Positions 51,701 to 64,000 of a stretch of DNA of 64,000 nucleotides are shown one piece after another. The notes under the pieces are model-generated. The model was not told where the DNA came from. It made no database searches and worked only from the letters and a program-made list of their open reading frames with translations. Each line of letters begins with the position of its first letter. The first letter of the stretch is position 1. Position numbers and translations under genes: made by a program. The stretch spans positions 1 through 64,000 of the forward strand of contig VZRG01001706.1 of assembly GCA_013397435.1 (NCBI GenBank), given 5' to 3'. The stretch comes from Erythrocercus mccallii (taxonomy: Eukaryota; Chordata; Aves; Passeriformes; Dicruridae).

Positions 51701-54700
51701 CCAAAAAGTGTGACTTCAACCACAGGGCAGTGAGTTCATGCTCCTCTAGAGCTCCATCCCTGCTACTTTCCATCAGAAGAGAAACCTGTCAGACTCACTT
51801 AAACCCCCCCAACATATCAAGTTCCCCAAAAAAGTACCCCCCAAACAATATTAATAGGTTTGGGTTTTATTCCATTGGAGACCTGCAGCATTATAATTTT
51901 TAAAAAATTATATGTTTCCTCACACAACATGAAATAAAGGAGATCTATTTAGTCTTTTTGCTTTTTTGCAATTATAAATTGCCCATCTCCTTGGAGATTA
52001 AAACTGGGCACTGGTGATCATTTATTGTTTTACAACAACACACATCTCTTTGATTTAGGCAGTATTCTTCACATGGTTTAGGCACTGATCATAATTCTGT
52101 GAAAGAACCAAGCAGAGGCGAGCTCTGTTGAAAACCTGAAGAAATTTAAAACAAAAAATTACTTTTACATTTTATGGCAGGTCTTTATTAAAGTGGTATT
52201 TCCCCTCATCTTATCCTCTGAAACCTGCTGGAATTTTAAACTTTATTTCTCCTTTTTTATTTAAATGGACACTTACTTCAACATCTTTAAAGCTATTTAA
52301 AGTGCAGATATTAAACATGAATAATTGCCTTCTGATTTCAGTGCATGATGAAATAAAAACTGACAATGCATGTCTTCTGGTGACATTCACACCTGCATCT
52401 GTGACAGAGACTTGTAATTTGATGAAAATTAACTTTACTCTGGGCTAGAAGGGCAAGTTTTTAACCAGATTCAGTATCATATTCTGCATCACTTTTCTCC
52501 CTTACATGGGTCATGGGCTAGCAGGAGGAAAAGGAGTGGATGAATAGATGAAATCTGAACACTTTTCAGTCTTTTATCAACTTGAAGAATCTCACTGATT
52601 GAAAAAACAAAAAGAAAGTAGAAAATGGATGCCTGAGCATCTTATCACAAAATTCTTTAGAGAAGCAATAGGAAGAGGGAAGCTCATTGATCTCCATGAT
52701 TCAAAAACCAAAGTACCTCTGCTACCTCCTGAAACAATTAGCAAAAAAAAAAACCAAACCAACAACCAACCCTCCCTGAGTCTCCCTCAGCCTCTTTCTT
52801 CCAGCACACTAGAGTTGCAAAGCTTGTGCTGGGGAGGAAGTGAATGTGAAAAGTTCAGGCTCTGGTGAATAGGGCATGCAAGAGAAACAACAACGGTGAC
52901 ATTGCTGTGTAAATGAGCCGTGAATTATTCAGGCCCTTTTGTGAACACAGTCAAGACCTGTGGGAGTTAAAGGATGGCTACCAAAGTAAAAAGTGTATTT
53001 TAATGAAATATAAATATTAGATGGAATATTACATGGAAATACTCTGGAGCCTTACACATCATTTCCAGGGAAGGAAAAGGCATATTTTTGAATCTCTTGA
53101 GGTGTCAATTCATTAATTAGTACGGATATGAAAGATATATGCTGAAATGCGTCAGTCAAGCAATTATCAAGGAAGTATAATTTGAGAGCATAGTCTGGCA
53201 ATGACAAGTCACTTTTATGCTCATTTATATTCACTTCATTGACAATTTATTTAGGAGGATATAAACAAGTGGAAGCAAAGAAGGATCAAGTGGCTCCTAA
53301 ACAAGGTCACTAAGGATTTTCTGGGGACATGGCACATTCCCCTTGCAGAGCACAGGTGTGGCATAGACCCTGCTGCAGGACCCAGGGCTCCACCACTGTT
53401 GCCCAACCTCCAAATCTCTGTGTGCCCTTTTCTGTCCTCATTCCCTGTCTGCTGCCAGTGCTGCTCAGCAAACCTCTTCCCTTGGGTAGGCTGCGAGCAG
53501 AACAGTTTAGAGGATGGTAGTGCTGCTGCCATGAGAAGACTGTGCCTTCTCTTTAAAATGTCTTTCTCTGAGGTTTGGAAAACTGTGAGTTCTCACATCC
53601 TCTAGCAGCCACCCCTGCTTCCAGAAATTCCATGTAATAAAGGCTGTAGAAGTCAGGTCAGGCTTTATTCCCCAAAAATTCTCAACATACTAGCCATGTA
53701 AAAGCAGTATGAATGAGGTTGATGTTAAGGACCTCGTCCCTTTCCATGAGATTCTGCCTGATGTAGTTCATTTACCTGAAATCTGAATAAGAGAATTTCA
53801 GGCTATGAAACTTCAGTCAAGGTTAGAATAGTTCATATTTACATTATGTTTTATACCCAATATAAATATCTGCCTTACAGTTATTGATGCAATTATTTTG
53901 TACCAGTTCCTCAGACAAGATGCAGTTAATTTGACTCTTTTATTATTATTCATTTGCTGTAAATGTCCCAACTGCCATCTAAAATATAGTTTCTCTTATG
54001 ACTAGACCAGAAGGACATTTGTTAAAGTTGTTTCCTTGCCAAGGATAAGCCCACTGTTATATTGGTTTTTCATGCACCATTATTGGCAAGAAGGGTACGG
54101 GGTGAAGACACTTTCACTCCCATTCTCATCAGGATCAAGTCCTTAGATAGAGACCCTTATTGTGTATCTGTGACAGTACCTACGTTTTTAGTACCCTCTT
54201 TGAAGTGTGCTGTGAGCGCTGCCCCATCAGTTTAATTTTCTCTTTCAGCTTCTGAAGTGATTTTTCAGGACTTTCCACACCTGCCCCTGAAGGGAATGTG
54301 CATTCCTTATTATTTTCAACATTGTGTATTGCTTACAACAACATGCAATGCTAAAACAGCACACAGGCTAAAAAGAAACCTCCTTAATTCAGAATCTTCT
54401 GTGAGGCAGTATTTTTTTTGTGCAGCTTTGCCAGAAGAAATCAAATTACTTCTCCCACTGACTTCTTTCATTTACTCCTTGAACTTCTCCATACATTTGC
54501 TGCAGCCTGATTTCCTGATCTACATTTTCCTTTGATACTGACAAAAGGGGATCAAAAAGAGAAGCTTCCCTGCAAAGCAGAGTCAAGCAAAGGTTTCCAC
54601 TCTCTGTCACATGGCACTTTCTATTTCATCACATTTGGCAACCCAAGGTGTCACAGTCAAACATGACTCATCATCATGCCCCATAACACATGCAATAACT

Positions 54701-55339
54701 GGCTTAACTTTCTCATTTAGCACCCTCTAGGTAAAATGTGCTGCTGGAGGATAGGTTATCTTGTATAATTACCACTACAAAATTGAGACCACTTCCCAGT
54801 TTGTTCTTTTAATAACCTGTGCTTTTTAATCTCTACCTTGTACTTATTTGTTTGGAATTTGTCACTCTGTTTCCTGAAGAACTGAAAGCAAAGGATCTTT
54901 TGAAACTGTATGCCCACTGTTTCCTATATTTGTGGCTGAGGAGAAAGGTACTCAGGTATTTTGTGCCTGCAAACTACTGAGAGTGAACGACCTTGGTGCT
55001 GAGAGGAGCATCTCACTATTTTCTGGTGAACTTACAGACTCTGAGGGGCTTGTACTCAGCTTTCTTTCAAAAACAGCTGAGTAGCCTGAACATAAAATAA
55101 AAGAATTGGGTCTGGCAATGTTGTGAAACATCAGGAAAGGAAGTATTTCCCCCTGTTTTTCAGGAATATCACATTTCTGTTTTCTGAGGTATGGGCTAAT
55201 TTTGGTCTTTTGTAGTGCTGCATTCAATGTGTAAGTGGCTTGTAAGTGAGAAAGGCAATTCAGCCGATGAGAACTTGGGCAACAGCAGCAGGATGCAGCA
55301 AGTCACTCAGAGAGGAGAAACTCAGCCAGACCTCTCTGG
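45761..55339. other. Non-coding stretch, no gene recognised
   Basis: Long mixed-composition DNA. GC-richer patches occur at about 46510-47060, 49000-49330 and 50440-50990, with short unrelated open frames on both strands. A 22-base T run lies at 51348-51369. No CpG island, recognised transposon, RNA gene or convincing exon was found. Confidence 0.6.
51348..51369. repeat. T22 homopolymer
   Basis: Twenty-two uninterrupted T. On the minus strand it would be a poly-A tail with an AATAAA hexamer 65 bases before it (51435-51440), so a minus-strand retrocopy is conceivable, but no source transcript is recognised. Confidence 0.9.
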
Positions 55340-55810
55340 TGCATCTGTAACACAATTAAATCTCCATAACGACCTTCATTAGGCTCAGTGTGTAAGTCAA
55401 TACAAACAACTTTCGACTTGATGAACATATTTTCCCTCTAAAAAGTATCATTTCAGTTCTATTACTTTTGTACTGTTTTAGACACACGCTAAATATTAGA
55501 ATGCCTCAATCTCATTTACCCTTCACATATTAAGGTGAAAACTCTGACCTAGTGCATTCTAATTACTTGGCTTATTAGCTTCACATTATATCAGTAATGG
55601 TGCGATAGCCAATGTAATTACTAGGACTTGAAAAATTATACTTTGCTGTACTATTTCATGAACTGTGAGACGGTTCTCCCTTCTTATTAACTTTCTTATT
55701 TAATGGGTCGACCAGATTTTTCATCTACCTAGACCATTGATCAAACCGATAATTTTAGATTTTAACTGCAATTGAGAAATTGCTCCCCAAAACAGCGAGA
55801 AATGTGTTTT
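55340..55810. promoter_or_regulatory. Best candidate conserved non-coding element (enhancer-like)
   Basis: AT-rich but free of simple repeats, with many kept CpGs in AT context (CATAACGACC near 55367, CTTTCGACTTG near 55412, GTGCGATAGCC near 55601, GAGACGGTTC near 55667, GGGTCGACCAG near 55705, AACCGATAATT near 55744). TAATTACT occurs exactly at 55560-55567 and 55615-55622, with TAATGG and CTTATTAGC between, which suggests clustered homeodomain sites. No coding frame or splice pattern is present. This is how deeply conserved developmental enhancers usually look, but conservation itself is not tested. Confidence 0.45.
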
Positions 55811-57699
55811 TTTAAAGGAAAATACACTCGTTTATTATTCTTCTGTGTTTGTTATTGAGAGGCCACCACAATTAGGTAGTTACTGCATGCAGCTTGAATG
55901 CTGTTTTTATCTTTGACAGCTTTGTGAAATTTAGAGGGAAATTATTTTGGGTCCTTTTATTCTTTCAAATTTTTACTTTTGTGGTCACTAAAATTCTGGT
56001 TTTCTCTTTTTTTTTTTTTTTAATTAAAAACTTATTTTCTCTTTGTGGAAGCAAATACAACTTCCACACCTTTTTCTTGTTTAAGTAAAATGGTGACTTT
56101 CAATCCAAGCATGGCATAATTGTTCACCAGTTCAGCCTACCAGGTGAATCTGAGTATTATTCTGATCTCAAACACTTTTAACTTAGACTATGAAGATACA
56201 GAAGAGATTGTTTTTTTGTGCTGGGCTTTTTTTTTTTTTTTTTAATGGAAACTCCTGTTGTATGAGTGGTCATACAGCTGCCCTGAGGTGTTTTAAGCAG
56301 ATTATTGTTGCCAGGCCATCCTGAAAGAAACATCCCTGGTCCTGGCTGGCTAGGGCCTGCAGCGTCTCCTGTGGAACATTCTTTTCTGGCCCCAAATAGG
56401 ACTCATCCACGTCACTCTGCCACTAGCCCAGTGCTTCTGCCTGCCAGGGAGAAATCCCAGCCAGGCTCACTGATGTCCACGTGTCCCTGACAGAGTTGCA
56501 ACTCCGAGGCATTTCTGGACTATTCTCCCCCAGACCCCAGAAGCAGAGGGTCAGTGCACAAATGTAAGCCAGTCATTTGCAAGGAAGTCATCTCAGAAGC
56601 CCCAGGACTGAATTAATCAGCGAACCATGGCTCCTCTGCTCGCTGGAAGCAGCTGCAGTAACCTCCTGGCTTTGGGCAGATGGACCTGCACTTCTGCAAT
56701 GCTGTGACAGCTGGAAGAGTTTGATGCTGTCTTGACTCAACATATCAGTCAGAAGCTTTCCCTGTGGGGAAACCTATCTGTGTTTTAGGCTTGTTGGAAA
56801 AGAAATAAAGCTGAGTCTTCAGTAGTTTTTTGGTTTGTTTCTCCCTCTTTTTTTTTCTAAGCAGGAAAAGAAAACATATCTTTTGTAGCTTCCTAAGTGA
56901 GTGGGAGAGTTGTTGGGAGAGAGAATGACACAGAATTTTAAGGTTCCCTCTGAGAACATCAGTGAAGGGATAAATCCCTTCATGTCTCATCCACCTGACC
57001 AGAAGATAGAGTGAAACTGTACATCATCACCCATAAAAAAATCCATTCTCCCTGTGCAGCTGTGCTATCGAAAACACCTCCCCATTTTCATGACTGCACC
57101 CTTAAGGCAAGAGGAGATGGTGTAGAAATGGCCAGTAATTATTTAATAAATAATAGGAAATTACTTTTTTAATGTAGCAGAGAGCCCCTGGAAATGTATT
57201 CTTCCTGTAAGATTTTAATGGGGTGCTACTTAATTCTATTGTGCTTGGTGCAATCAGTTTAATAGTTCTGATTTTTCTTGACCTCTCTGCATGAGGAACA
57301 TTATTATAAAAGGAAGAATAATAAAAAAAAACTTCCAGAGGTAATAGTAGAGACAAAAAAAAGGTAAGAGGCAGTGTGAGCCTGAATGTGAGGCACCAGT
57401 GTTAGTGCAGATCTACAGGTGGCCTGACACTTTCCTGCTTGAGTGATTAAGGCTCAGCTCATGCTGCATTTGAGATTACTGGAGGTATTAGAGCCACAGC
57501 CCTCAATATTAAAGAGATGGAGGTGAAGGTTGAGAAATTTCAGTCCCAGATTGGATAAATTTGCCAAGTCTCTGGCTGCAGTGCAACACTCATTTATTTG
57601 CAGGTGAATTTAACAGACAGGGTGTTGAATGAGGAATTACTTCCCAGAGTGGTGTATTGAGTCAGGTAGAATCTGCCTAAAGCCAGAACAATGGGTTAC
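55811..57699. other. Non-coding stretch with T runs, no gene recognised
   Basis: T15 lies at 56007-56021 and T17 at 56227-56243. A GC-richer segment at 56280-56720 has no recognised content. The remainder is AT-rich, with short chance open frames. Confidence 0.6.
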
Positions 57700-57990
57700 T
57701 TTTGTACTAATTTCTGCTTTAAAAATGATTAAATGCACCTGACATTTTATGTAATCTTATATATTTAAATTAATATGAAACTCAAACTATTATTTCAGAG
57801 TGCTTTTTTCACTAGTGTATGCCTATGCTATAATATGCATTGTGTAATATGTAACTGTGTATCTTGTGGTTTCTTGATAATTTCAGCGAGAGAGGCTTTT
57901 AAATTAGCTATTAAATTGCCATTCAGAGATTTGATCATCTTCTAATTTCCGTACAAAACCCTCCACAGGGGATAAATCTAGTTTAAATGT
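57700..57990. promoter_or_regulatory. Weak candidate conserved non-coding element
   Basis: AT-rich, repeat-free segment with ATGCATTGTGTAATATG near 57835, TAAATTAGCTATTAAATTGCC near 57900 and kept CpGs (TTTCAGCGAGAG near 57882, TTTCCGTAC near 57946). Homeodomain-like cores are dense. Composition-based inference only. Confidence 0.22.
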
Positions 57991-60499
57991 TCTTTTCTTC
58001 CCATGATTTTATACTCTAGCTGTAAGATGATACAACATTCCTGCATTTCTAATTCAAATACATTACAAGAACCTGAAAGGTTTTAGCTCAGTCTTGTCAA
58101 GTAAGTCTATATACTTCAATTGTAAATGTAACCAGAACTAGGAAGAAGAACACAAATTTCTGGTGTTCAGTTCTCTTACCCTCAGCCACAGGTGTGAGAG
58201 CTGAGTAATCTAGAAAAGTGGTGGGGTGGTGGGGTTTTAAAATACTTTTTAATGCTAATTATCTCCCCAAGTTCCCTTACTTTCTGGAAGAATTTAAATT
58301 CTGCATTTTATTTCTTATGACTATTTCTGGGCAGATAAATGCTCACTGCTTTTTTGGGCAGGAAACTTGGAGATTTTCCTTGGGCTGAAGCAAGGGCTGA
58401 ATTCCCTTCCTTCTCTGCATGGAACTATGGGGAAACCTGAAGGATAAAAATGAGGATAGCCCAGGTCTGTTTTGTGAGTTTTGCCTTGCAGGATGCTCTC
58501 AATCAAAGCTATTTAGGTTCTACTCCCTACTGCAAAATACCTTTTAGTAATGTGCTTATGGACAGAGAGGAGGGAATTGTCATCTTCTTAAAAAAATGAA
58601 TAGAAATAGAAAATATGATAAATCAAGGTTGACCTAGCCTATAACAGTTAAAGTAGTAATGAAAAACCAGAAATACTGTACTGAGACTAGACTGAGCTCA
58701 TGGTCTTATTTGTAGCTTTATTGAGTTCATTTAGTAAAAATAGAGATTTATGCTGTTGCTAAGTGTTTGAGCCTATAACCGCAAACTCAACATGCAAGTT
58801 CAATACATGCTTTTTTCCTGGTTCCTATAAATATTCAAAACTTACAACTTCGATATCTTTTCATTATGTGAACTTTTCTCCAGTACCTGCATTAAACCAG
58901 CAGAACTGTCTCAAGTGATAGGACAAAGCTGTAATTTTGATGCTGTTCTCCCCTGAGAACAAAGCAGCATTCAAAACTGCTTTTCAAATTCCTTTCTCTG
59001 TGTTGCCTTGACCATTCACCATAGGCACGTGGTCTATTCTTTTCTCATTCCAGCTGCACAAAAAAATAGAATTCCACAGACTATAAGCTATGATCCACTG
59101 CTAGAGCAGGAGGATAAGAATGCTTTTGTCTGTCTCTATAATGGACTAATCTATTCCTGGGCAGGTTCCAGAGTGTATTTCCAATAAATTCTCACTATCA
59201 AAAATTACCCAGACATGTGTAACCCCCAAGGCTACCATTAATTTTGCTTTTATACAGATTATAGCAGACTAATTATTTGTTCCTCTTGAGGTTCCCACAG
59301 ACAGGGTGTATCTACGTCCATTGTTAAAGACAAGCATGTGCCTCTCCAAGAAGGGTATTTACCTCTCAAGCTTTCCTTTCCTCCTTTGTTCTTCTCTTGT
59401 CCTCTAACACTCTCAGAAGCTATTGGTATTGGGTACTAATTTAATAAAAATGCAGGAGATTCTGACTGAAATGATAACAACTAAAGTTATTCAATTGTTT
59501 TTCTGTGTAATGACTCTGATTGAAATTCTGGTCGCAGCAAAGGCGAAGGCAAAATTTCCTTGGCTTCAGCAGGGGACTGGAATTTCATCTAAGGTGAATA
59601 TTGTTTTTGATTTAGACACAAATATCTTAGAACAGTTTCTGATTCACAAGTCTTGTCTAGCATTATACCGTATTAAACAAGCCAAGAAACTGTAATCTAA
59701 AGAATATTGTCAAGTGGAGGCAGAACATATATTCATTTCAGGTGCTGTATGCTAAATACAAATCCTTTGCTTGGCATGTGACATCTACCAGGAGATAATG
59801 TTATCAGGTGTGTCTCCTGTGCTGTAGAGATCATCGTTTTCCAAGCAGAGGAAAACAGCAAAAGAAATAGCAACACACCAGGAATGAAAGCAGCAGCGGA
59901 AGAGGAGAAAAGCTGACACAGGGAATGCCTTGTAAGTGATCTAGAGATACTTCAAAAATACTTGAATTCATTCTAATGCAGCCCTCCCCATAAGCAGGAT
60001 CCATCCTCTCCAACAGACTCTTCAAACAAAACACATGCAAATAAATCCCAGTTTTACTTTTTTATATTCTGCATTTCCCTATGTACCTGTGAGGGAAAAT
60101 GACCAAAATACTCAAGTGAAAACACCTACAGCTTAACCAGCTAGTTAGCTCTCACTGTTTCTGTAAACAAGTGAGAGTGACTTCTTTTGAATATATGATT
60201 TCCTTGCACCAGGAAGAGCTATCTTAGTACTGCCCTTTAAAGAAAGGTGTGAAGTGATTTAAAATACATACGTACATATATGTGCATGTATCTACCTACT
60301 TATTTATATATTTAGGTTATGTGTGGGAGCTGAGCAAGGGATTTTTCCTGTTCTAAGCAATTACCTACCCTATCAATACGTATGTATTTCAGCACTCACT
60401 TTTTTTCTCCCCATGAAGCCAGACCTGGAATATACATGTTTCATTTTAAGTAATCACAAGTTATCCATGAAATGTTAAATAGGATAATGAACTCATTAA
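57991..60499. other. Non-coding stretch, no gene recognised
   Basis: AT-rich. A short segment at about 59550-59590 resembles an old dispersed repeat motif (TTGGCTTCAGCAGGGGACTG). A purine-pyrimidine alternating patch at 60268-60312 (ATACGTACATATATGTGCAT) is a degenerate simple repeat. Confidence 0.6.
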
Positions 60500-60960
60500 G
60501 CATTAATTGCTAAGGCAAGTGGCTCTGGTGCCAGCATGATCTGTAGCAGAGGTCTCACAGGGGGGTGGGTATTCCCAAACGAGGGGAAACTTAGGAGAAG
60601 TAAAGACAGCCAGCAGGAGCCTGCAGCCGATAGGGCCAGGAGCAGCAGCAGCCAAACCCCCAACATGAATAGAAGCAGCCCCCTGGGGAGTAAAACCAAG
60701 GCATGGCACAGCAGGGTGGGTGCTGAAGCCCTGCCAGCTCCACCAGGGAGCAGTGGGACCTGCCCAGCAGAGAGCCACGGCCTCTCCAAGCCCTGCACCC
60801 ACCACAGCTGAGGCAGCTGCCCAGGCCGAAACACACTGCTCAGTGCCAGGCTGCCATTAACCAAAACAAGAACCACCTCTATAAACACACCAACAACAAA
60901 AGAGGGTCTAAGGGGGATCAGCCTTTTTGGGATCTGGGGGAAATGTACTGAATTCTAGCT
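60500..60960. other. GC-rich unidentified block directly upstream of CR1
   Basis: A sharp rise in G+C relative to the AT-rich DNA before 60490, ending near the CR1 boundary. It is rich in CAGCAG-type sequence, so the minus strand reads as a 130-codon leucine-rich open frame, which I regard as a composition effect. It does not match the CR1 parts I know. It may be an unrecognised insertion or part of a composite element. Confidence 0.4.
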
Positions 60961-60992
60961 TTGACTCTGTTTACCAGTAAGACACTAAATTG

Positions 60993-61513
60993 AGTGCACG
61001 GTCTGTCAGTTTGCAGTAAACACTGAGCTGGGAGCATTGGATGATCTGCTGGAGGGCAGAAAGGCTCTGCTGAAAGATCTGGACAGTCTGGATTGATGGT
61101 CTGAGGACAGTGGTGTGAGGTTCAACAAGGCAAATTGCTGGATCCTGTGCCTGGGTTACAATAACCCTACACAGCACTACAGGCTAGAGGCAGAGTGGCT
61201 GGATAACATTCCAGTGGAAAAAGACCCCGTGGTGCTGCTGGACAGCTGGCTAGACATGAGCCAGCCTGTGCCCAGGTGGCCAAGGAGGCCAGTGGCATCC
61301 TGGCTTATCAAAAAGAGTGCATCCAGCAGGACTAGAGCTGTCCCACGTGGGAAGGGGCTGCCCAGGCCACTGGTGGAGCCATCATCCCTGGAGGTATTTA
61401 AAAGACAGCAGATGGGACACTTGGGGACATGGTTTTGTGGTGGGGTTGGCAGTGCTGAGTTAATGCTTGCACTCAATGCTCTTAAAAGTCTCTTCCAATG
61501 TAAATGATTCTAC
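60993..61513 (+). mobile_element. CR1 non-LTR retrotransposon, 3' fragment, internally deleted
   Basis: The left part matches the end of the CR1 reverse-transcriptase ORF2: GTCAGTTTGCAG near 61004, GATCTGCTGGAGGGCAGAAA near 61049, then a frame at 61115 reading MRFNKANCWILCLGYNN and on to an ...LDMSQ motif near 61253. The frame then shifts (two bases lost relative to the family pattern). After CCAGCAGGACTAGAG (about 61337) the text jumps to GGGAAGGGGCTGCCCAGG (61349), so several hundred bases of ORF2 usually found between these motifs are missing. The right part is the typical 3' end: CATCCCTGGAGGTATTTAAA, GGGACATGGTTTTGTGGTGG, TCTTAAAAGTCTCTTCCAAT and AATGATTCTA. The usual ATTCTATG tail repeats are reduced to one degenerate unit. 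5' truncated, dead copy. Confidence 0.93.
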
Positions 61514-64000
61514 ACATTTAAACATGTTGCATAGTTCAAGCAGGAGATCAAGCTTTTCAACACGCATTTCTTGTGAGTTACCACCAAACACAGAGTGATT
61601 TGAGGGAACTGGGAAGACCAGCAGTAAGGTGGTTGCACAGGACCTGTCAATGACAGGACAGTTCATCATCCCCCTGCAGACGTGTCAGTGCTGCTGCTGA
61701 GGGATGGTGCCTCCCTTCACATCGTTAGAGGAGTGATAAAACATCTCACTGGGAGGGGAGGACAAGAGCCATGAGGGGATGGTGGGTGACACATCTAATG
61801 AAAGCCATTAACGTACCACAGTTAGATTTTCATGGAGCAAGGGAAAAGTCATTAGTCTTTTTGTGTGTGTCAGCTAGCAGAAAGACTGTGGAGCAAAGTC
61901 ACTTCTCCTCCAGGAATTTAAATTCCCACAGAAGAGAGATCTTGTCTTAAGGCTCTTTCTTCACTTCTCCACAAAACTCAAGGGGAGCAATTACAGCAGC
62001 GCTCCTCTGTTTAAGGATGCAGATAAAGTGCATGCACTTGTCAAGTCAGGCATATTGGTTTAGGTTAAAATTGCTAAAGCTGAAAAGTCGGTGTAAATAT
62101 TTTCCTTTAAAATACATTCACTTTGTTAAGCTCTGCATTTGGAATCGTTAAATAAGACAGGAAAAAAAACCCAAATCCTTGACAAAATAATCAGGTCAGG
62201 GAGAGTGTTCTGTTTGCTACAAAGCCTTTTCTTGGTGAGAAGGATTACTTTAGTGAGGGATATTAACAGTATGATCTGATCCAATTTAGAAGGAAATTGT
62301 TAAGGTTTCTTGAAATTTACTTTGTATAGTTCTAGTGGCAGAAAGCATTTATTTCATCAGAAATCCTACCCTTATTTGGGATCCTATCCTTACAGACAAC
62401 GGTTAGGTCAATAACAAATATTTTGTTAATTCTTGCTTCTTTTGCAAAACTTACTTTAAAAAAAAGTTTTACTTGGCAACTTACTTTTTACTTGTCAGTC
62501 TCTGTGACCAAAATAGTCTTTTGAATGTGTTTAATACCAAAAAGAAAAATTTTAATAATTAGCTGCTTAACAGCCATCCTAAAATAAATTCTAGTTTGAG
62601 TAACTGCAAAGTAGTATCTTTCTATTAGACAATACCTTTCTTTTCTGAGTATTTAATAAATTAAGGGAATTAAATGACCAGTCTCTGACTTGACATATCA
62701 TATCTTGAAGCCATACTTCCCACTTCATCTGCGTCATGAAATCACATCAACCAGGAAAGATCCCTGACAACTCAGAGGGGTGCGGGATTTGCACTTCTCT
62801 GTAGCCATTCAAAGCATGACAAACTGAGTCAATTTGTGAACATCAGAAATGGACTGTTATTGAACTAGGGTGGTAAATTCAATTGTATTCACATGAGGGT
62901 ATAGCACCCCAGTGCCTAGAGACGCATGCTGTAACTACAGCTTTTTTCTCATTTTCTGTGAGACAATGTATTCAAAAATATGGGCAATTCATTTTTTTTT
63001 TTGTGTGTGTGTGTGTGAAATAACTCTCATTGCTTGGGTATTACCTTCTTTATAAACAAGCAATAATAGCAGGCCAAAATGGCACTGCCATGGAATTCAG
63101 GTTGGGTTGCTTAATCTTAATCTCACCCTTTTCTAAAGACAAGCAGTAATTAAATAAATCCTTGAAATACAAGAGAGCACTCAGGATTTGGAGCTGCACA
63201 TCACTTCTAGTCCCAGGGATAGCTTTAGGTGCCTCTCCTGTCCCACACTACCTTAGCCAAGTCCATCTTAAGAAATATTTTACCTCAAAACACTGGGAAA
63301 TGAAAGCACTGTTGGATAAGGTCCAGTGCTCTCCTCCTCTCACCATTGCTTTCCTGTCCTAGGAATGTTTCAGTCTTGCACATTAACACATACCTTATAT
63401 AAAATACCCAACCAATCCTATTGATCTCAATGACACTGTTCTCATCCACAGAAAAAAACCATCACCATGCTGATTTATGAGATTTGTGCCCCAATGGCAT
63501 TAATGATATTGGACCAAATTCTCTGAGGCATCAACCCAGTAGAGGTCAACATAGCTTTTGTAGCCTGCTCTGAGTATTGTACAGTAGAAATGTAATGCTC
63601 CAAACTCAAATCTTAATATGAAAAACTGTCCTGCAGTTTTGGGGCTGGAAAGTGTCAAGAAGCAGCAGAAATGCTCTTAATGCAGAGGACCCCCATGATC
63701 CCTGTTGCACTGCACCAGGTCTAGGAGATGTAACATAGGATGCTAACAGTTATTCATCCTCATTTGGCCTATAAAACACCTCAAAACACAAACAATTCTG
63801 CTCCCTCTTCCTGATGGTCAGTCAATGGCAATATATTTGGCACGTGCTCCAGAGATTTCAGCATTTAAAATGCTTTTTTATGGTTTCCAGTAGTCAGTGT
63901 GAGAAAGCAACTCACTTATAGTAATCAGTGTAAATAACAATACATTTATATTCATAAAGTATTCAGATCAGAGAATTACACATGTTAGTTCTTAGCATAA
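61514..64000. other. Non-coding stretch, no gene recognised
   Basis: AT-rich sequence after the CR1 element. It holds the poly-T/(GT)n tract at 62992-63017 and, at 63418-63545, pieces resembling an old amniote dispersed repeat (CTATTGATCTCAATGACAC; GGACCAAATTCTCTG). No exon or RNA gene was recognised up to the window end. Confidence 0.6.
62992..63017. repeat. T11 run followed by (GT)n
   Basis: Eleven T followed by about seven and a half GT units. A compound microsatellite, probably length-variable. Confidence 0.92.

Noticed and set aside
60496..60888. 130-codon minus-strand leucine-rich frame, transmembrane-like
   Set aside because: The leucines come from CAGCAG/CTGCTG-rich composition; overlapping frames on both strands are also open.
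1..64000. CRISPR arrays, prokaryotic operons, insertion sequences, or an intact endogenous retrovirus
   Set aside because: No regularly spaced direct repeats, no long coding frames, no reverse-transcriptase or integrase-like frames other than the CR1 remnant, and no paired long terminal repeats were seen by eye.

Overview
The window looks like ordinary vertebrate nuclear DNA, most likely from a bird. The main evidence is a clear CR1-type LINE 3' fragment at 60993-61513. The DNA is also AT-leaning and repeat-poor, with a single sharp CpG island, short simple repeats, and no bacterial or viral gene organisation. CR1 also occurs in crocodilians and turtles, so 'bird' rests on the low repeat load as well and is not proven. 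I see no CRISPR array, IS element, operon, rRNA gene, credible tRNA gene or intact retroelement.

Layout. Positions 1-41160 are a long non-coding stretch. It holds old repeat remnants (18832-18897, probably 37891-37970), several near-perfect short inverted repeats, and a few blocks whose composition suggests conserved non-coding (enhancer-like) DNA: 15280-15800, 18960-19680, 22250-22480, 24890-25010, 26270-27080, 31480-31780 and 36720-36900. Positions 41161-41710 form a strong CpG island (54 CpGs counted by hand in about 540 bases), the best candidate promoter. It contains a consensus splice donor (GTGAGT at 41447). A good acceptor follows at 43014, ahead of an ATG that opens a signal-peptide-like reading frame (43075). 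Together these suggest the 5' end of an unidentified plus-strand gene, but its product is not recognised and the exon model is tentative. Positions 43139-60992 are again non-coding, with a (TA)n tract, long T runs, a GC-rich repeated patch at 45540-45760 and the strongest conserved-element candidate at 55340-55810. The CR1 fragment follows, then AT-rich DNA with a poly-T/(GT)n tract near 63000.

How it fits together. The simplest reading is a gene-poor region flanking and entering the 5' part of one CpG-island gene, with scattered candidate regulatory elements on both sides. I did not find a previously undescribed biological system. The items most worth checking are the candidate gene start at 41161-43138 and the enhancer-like blocks at 55340-55810 and 26270-27080. 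Calls of conservation are inferences from base composition and motif texture, because no alignment was possible.
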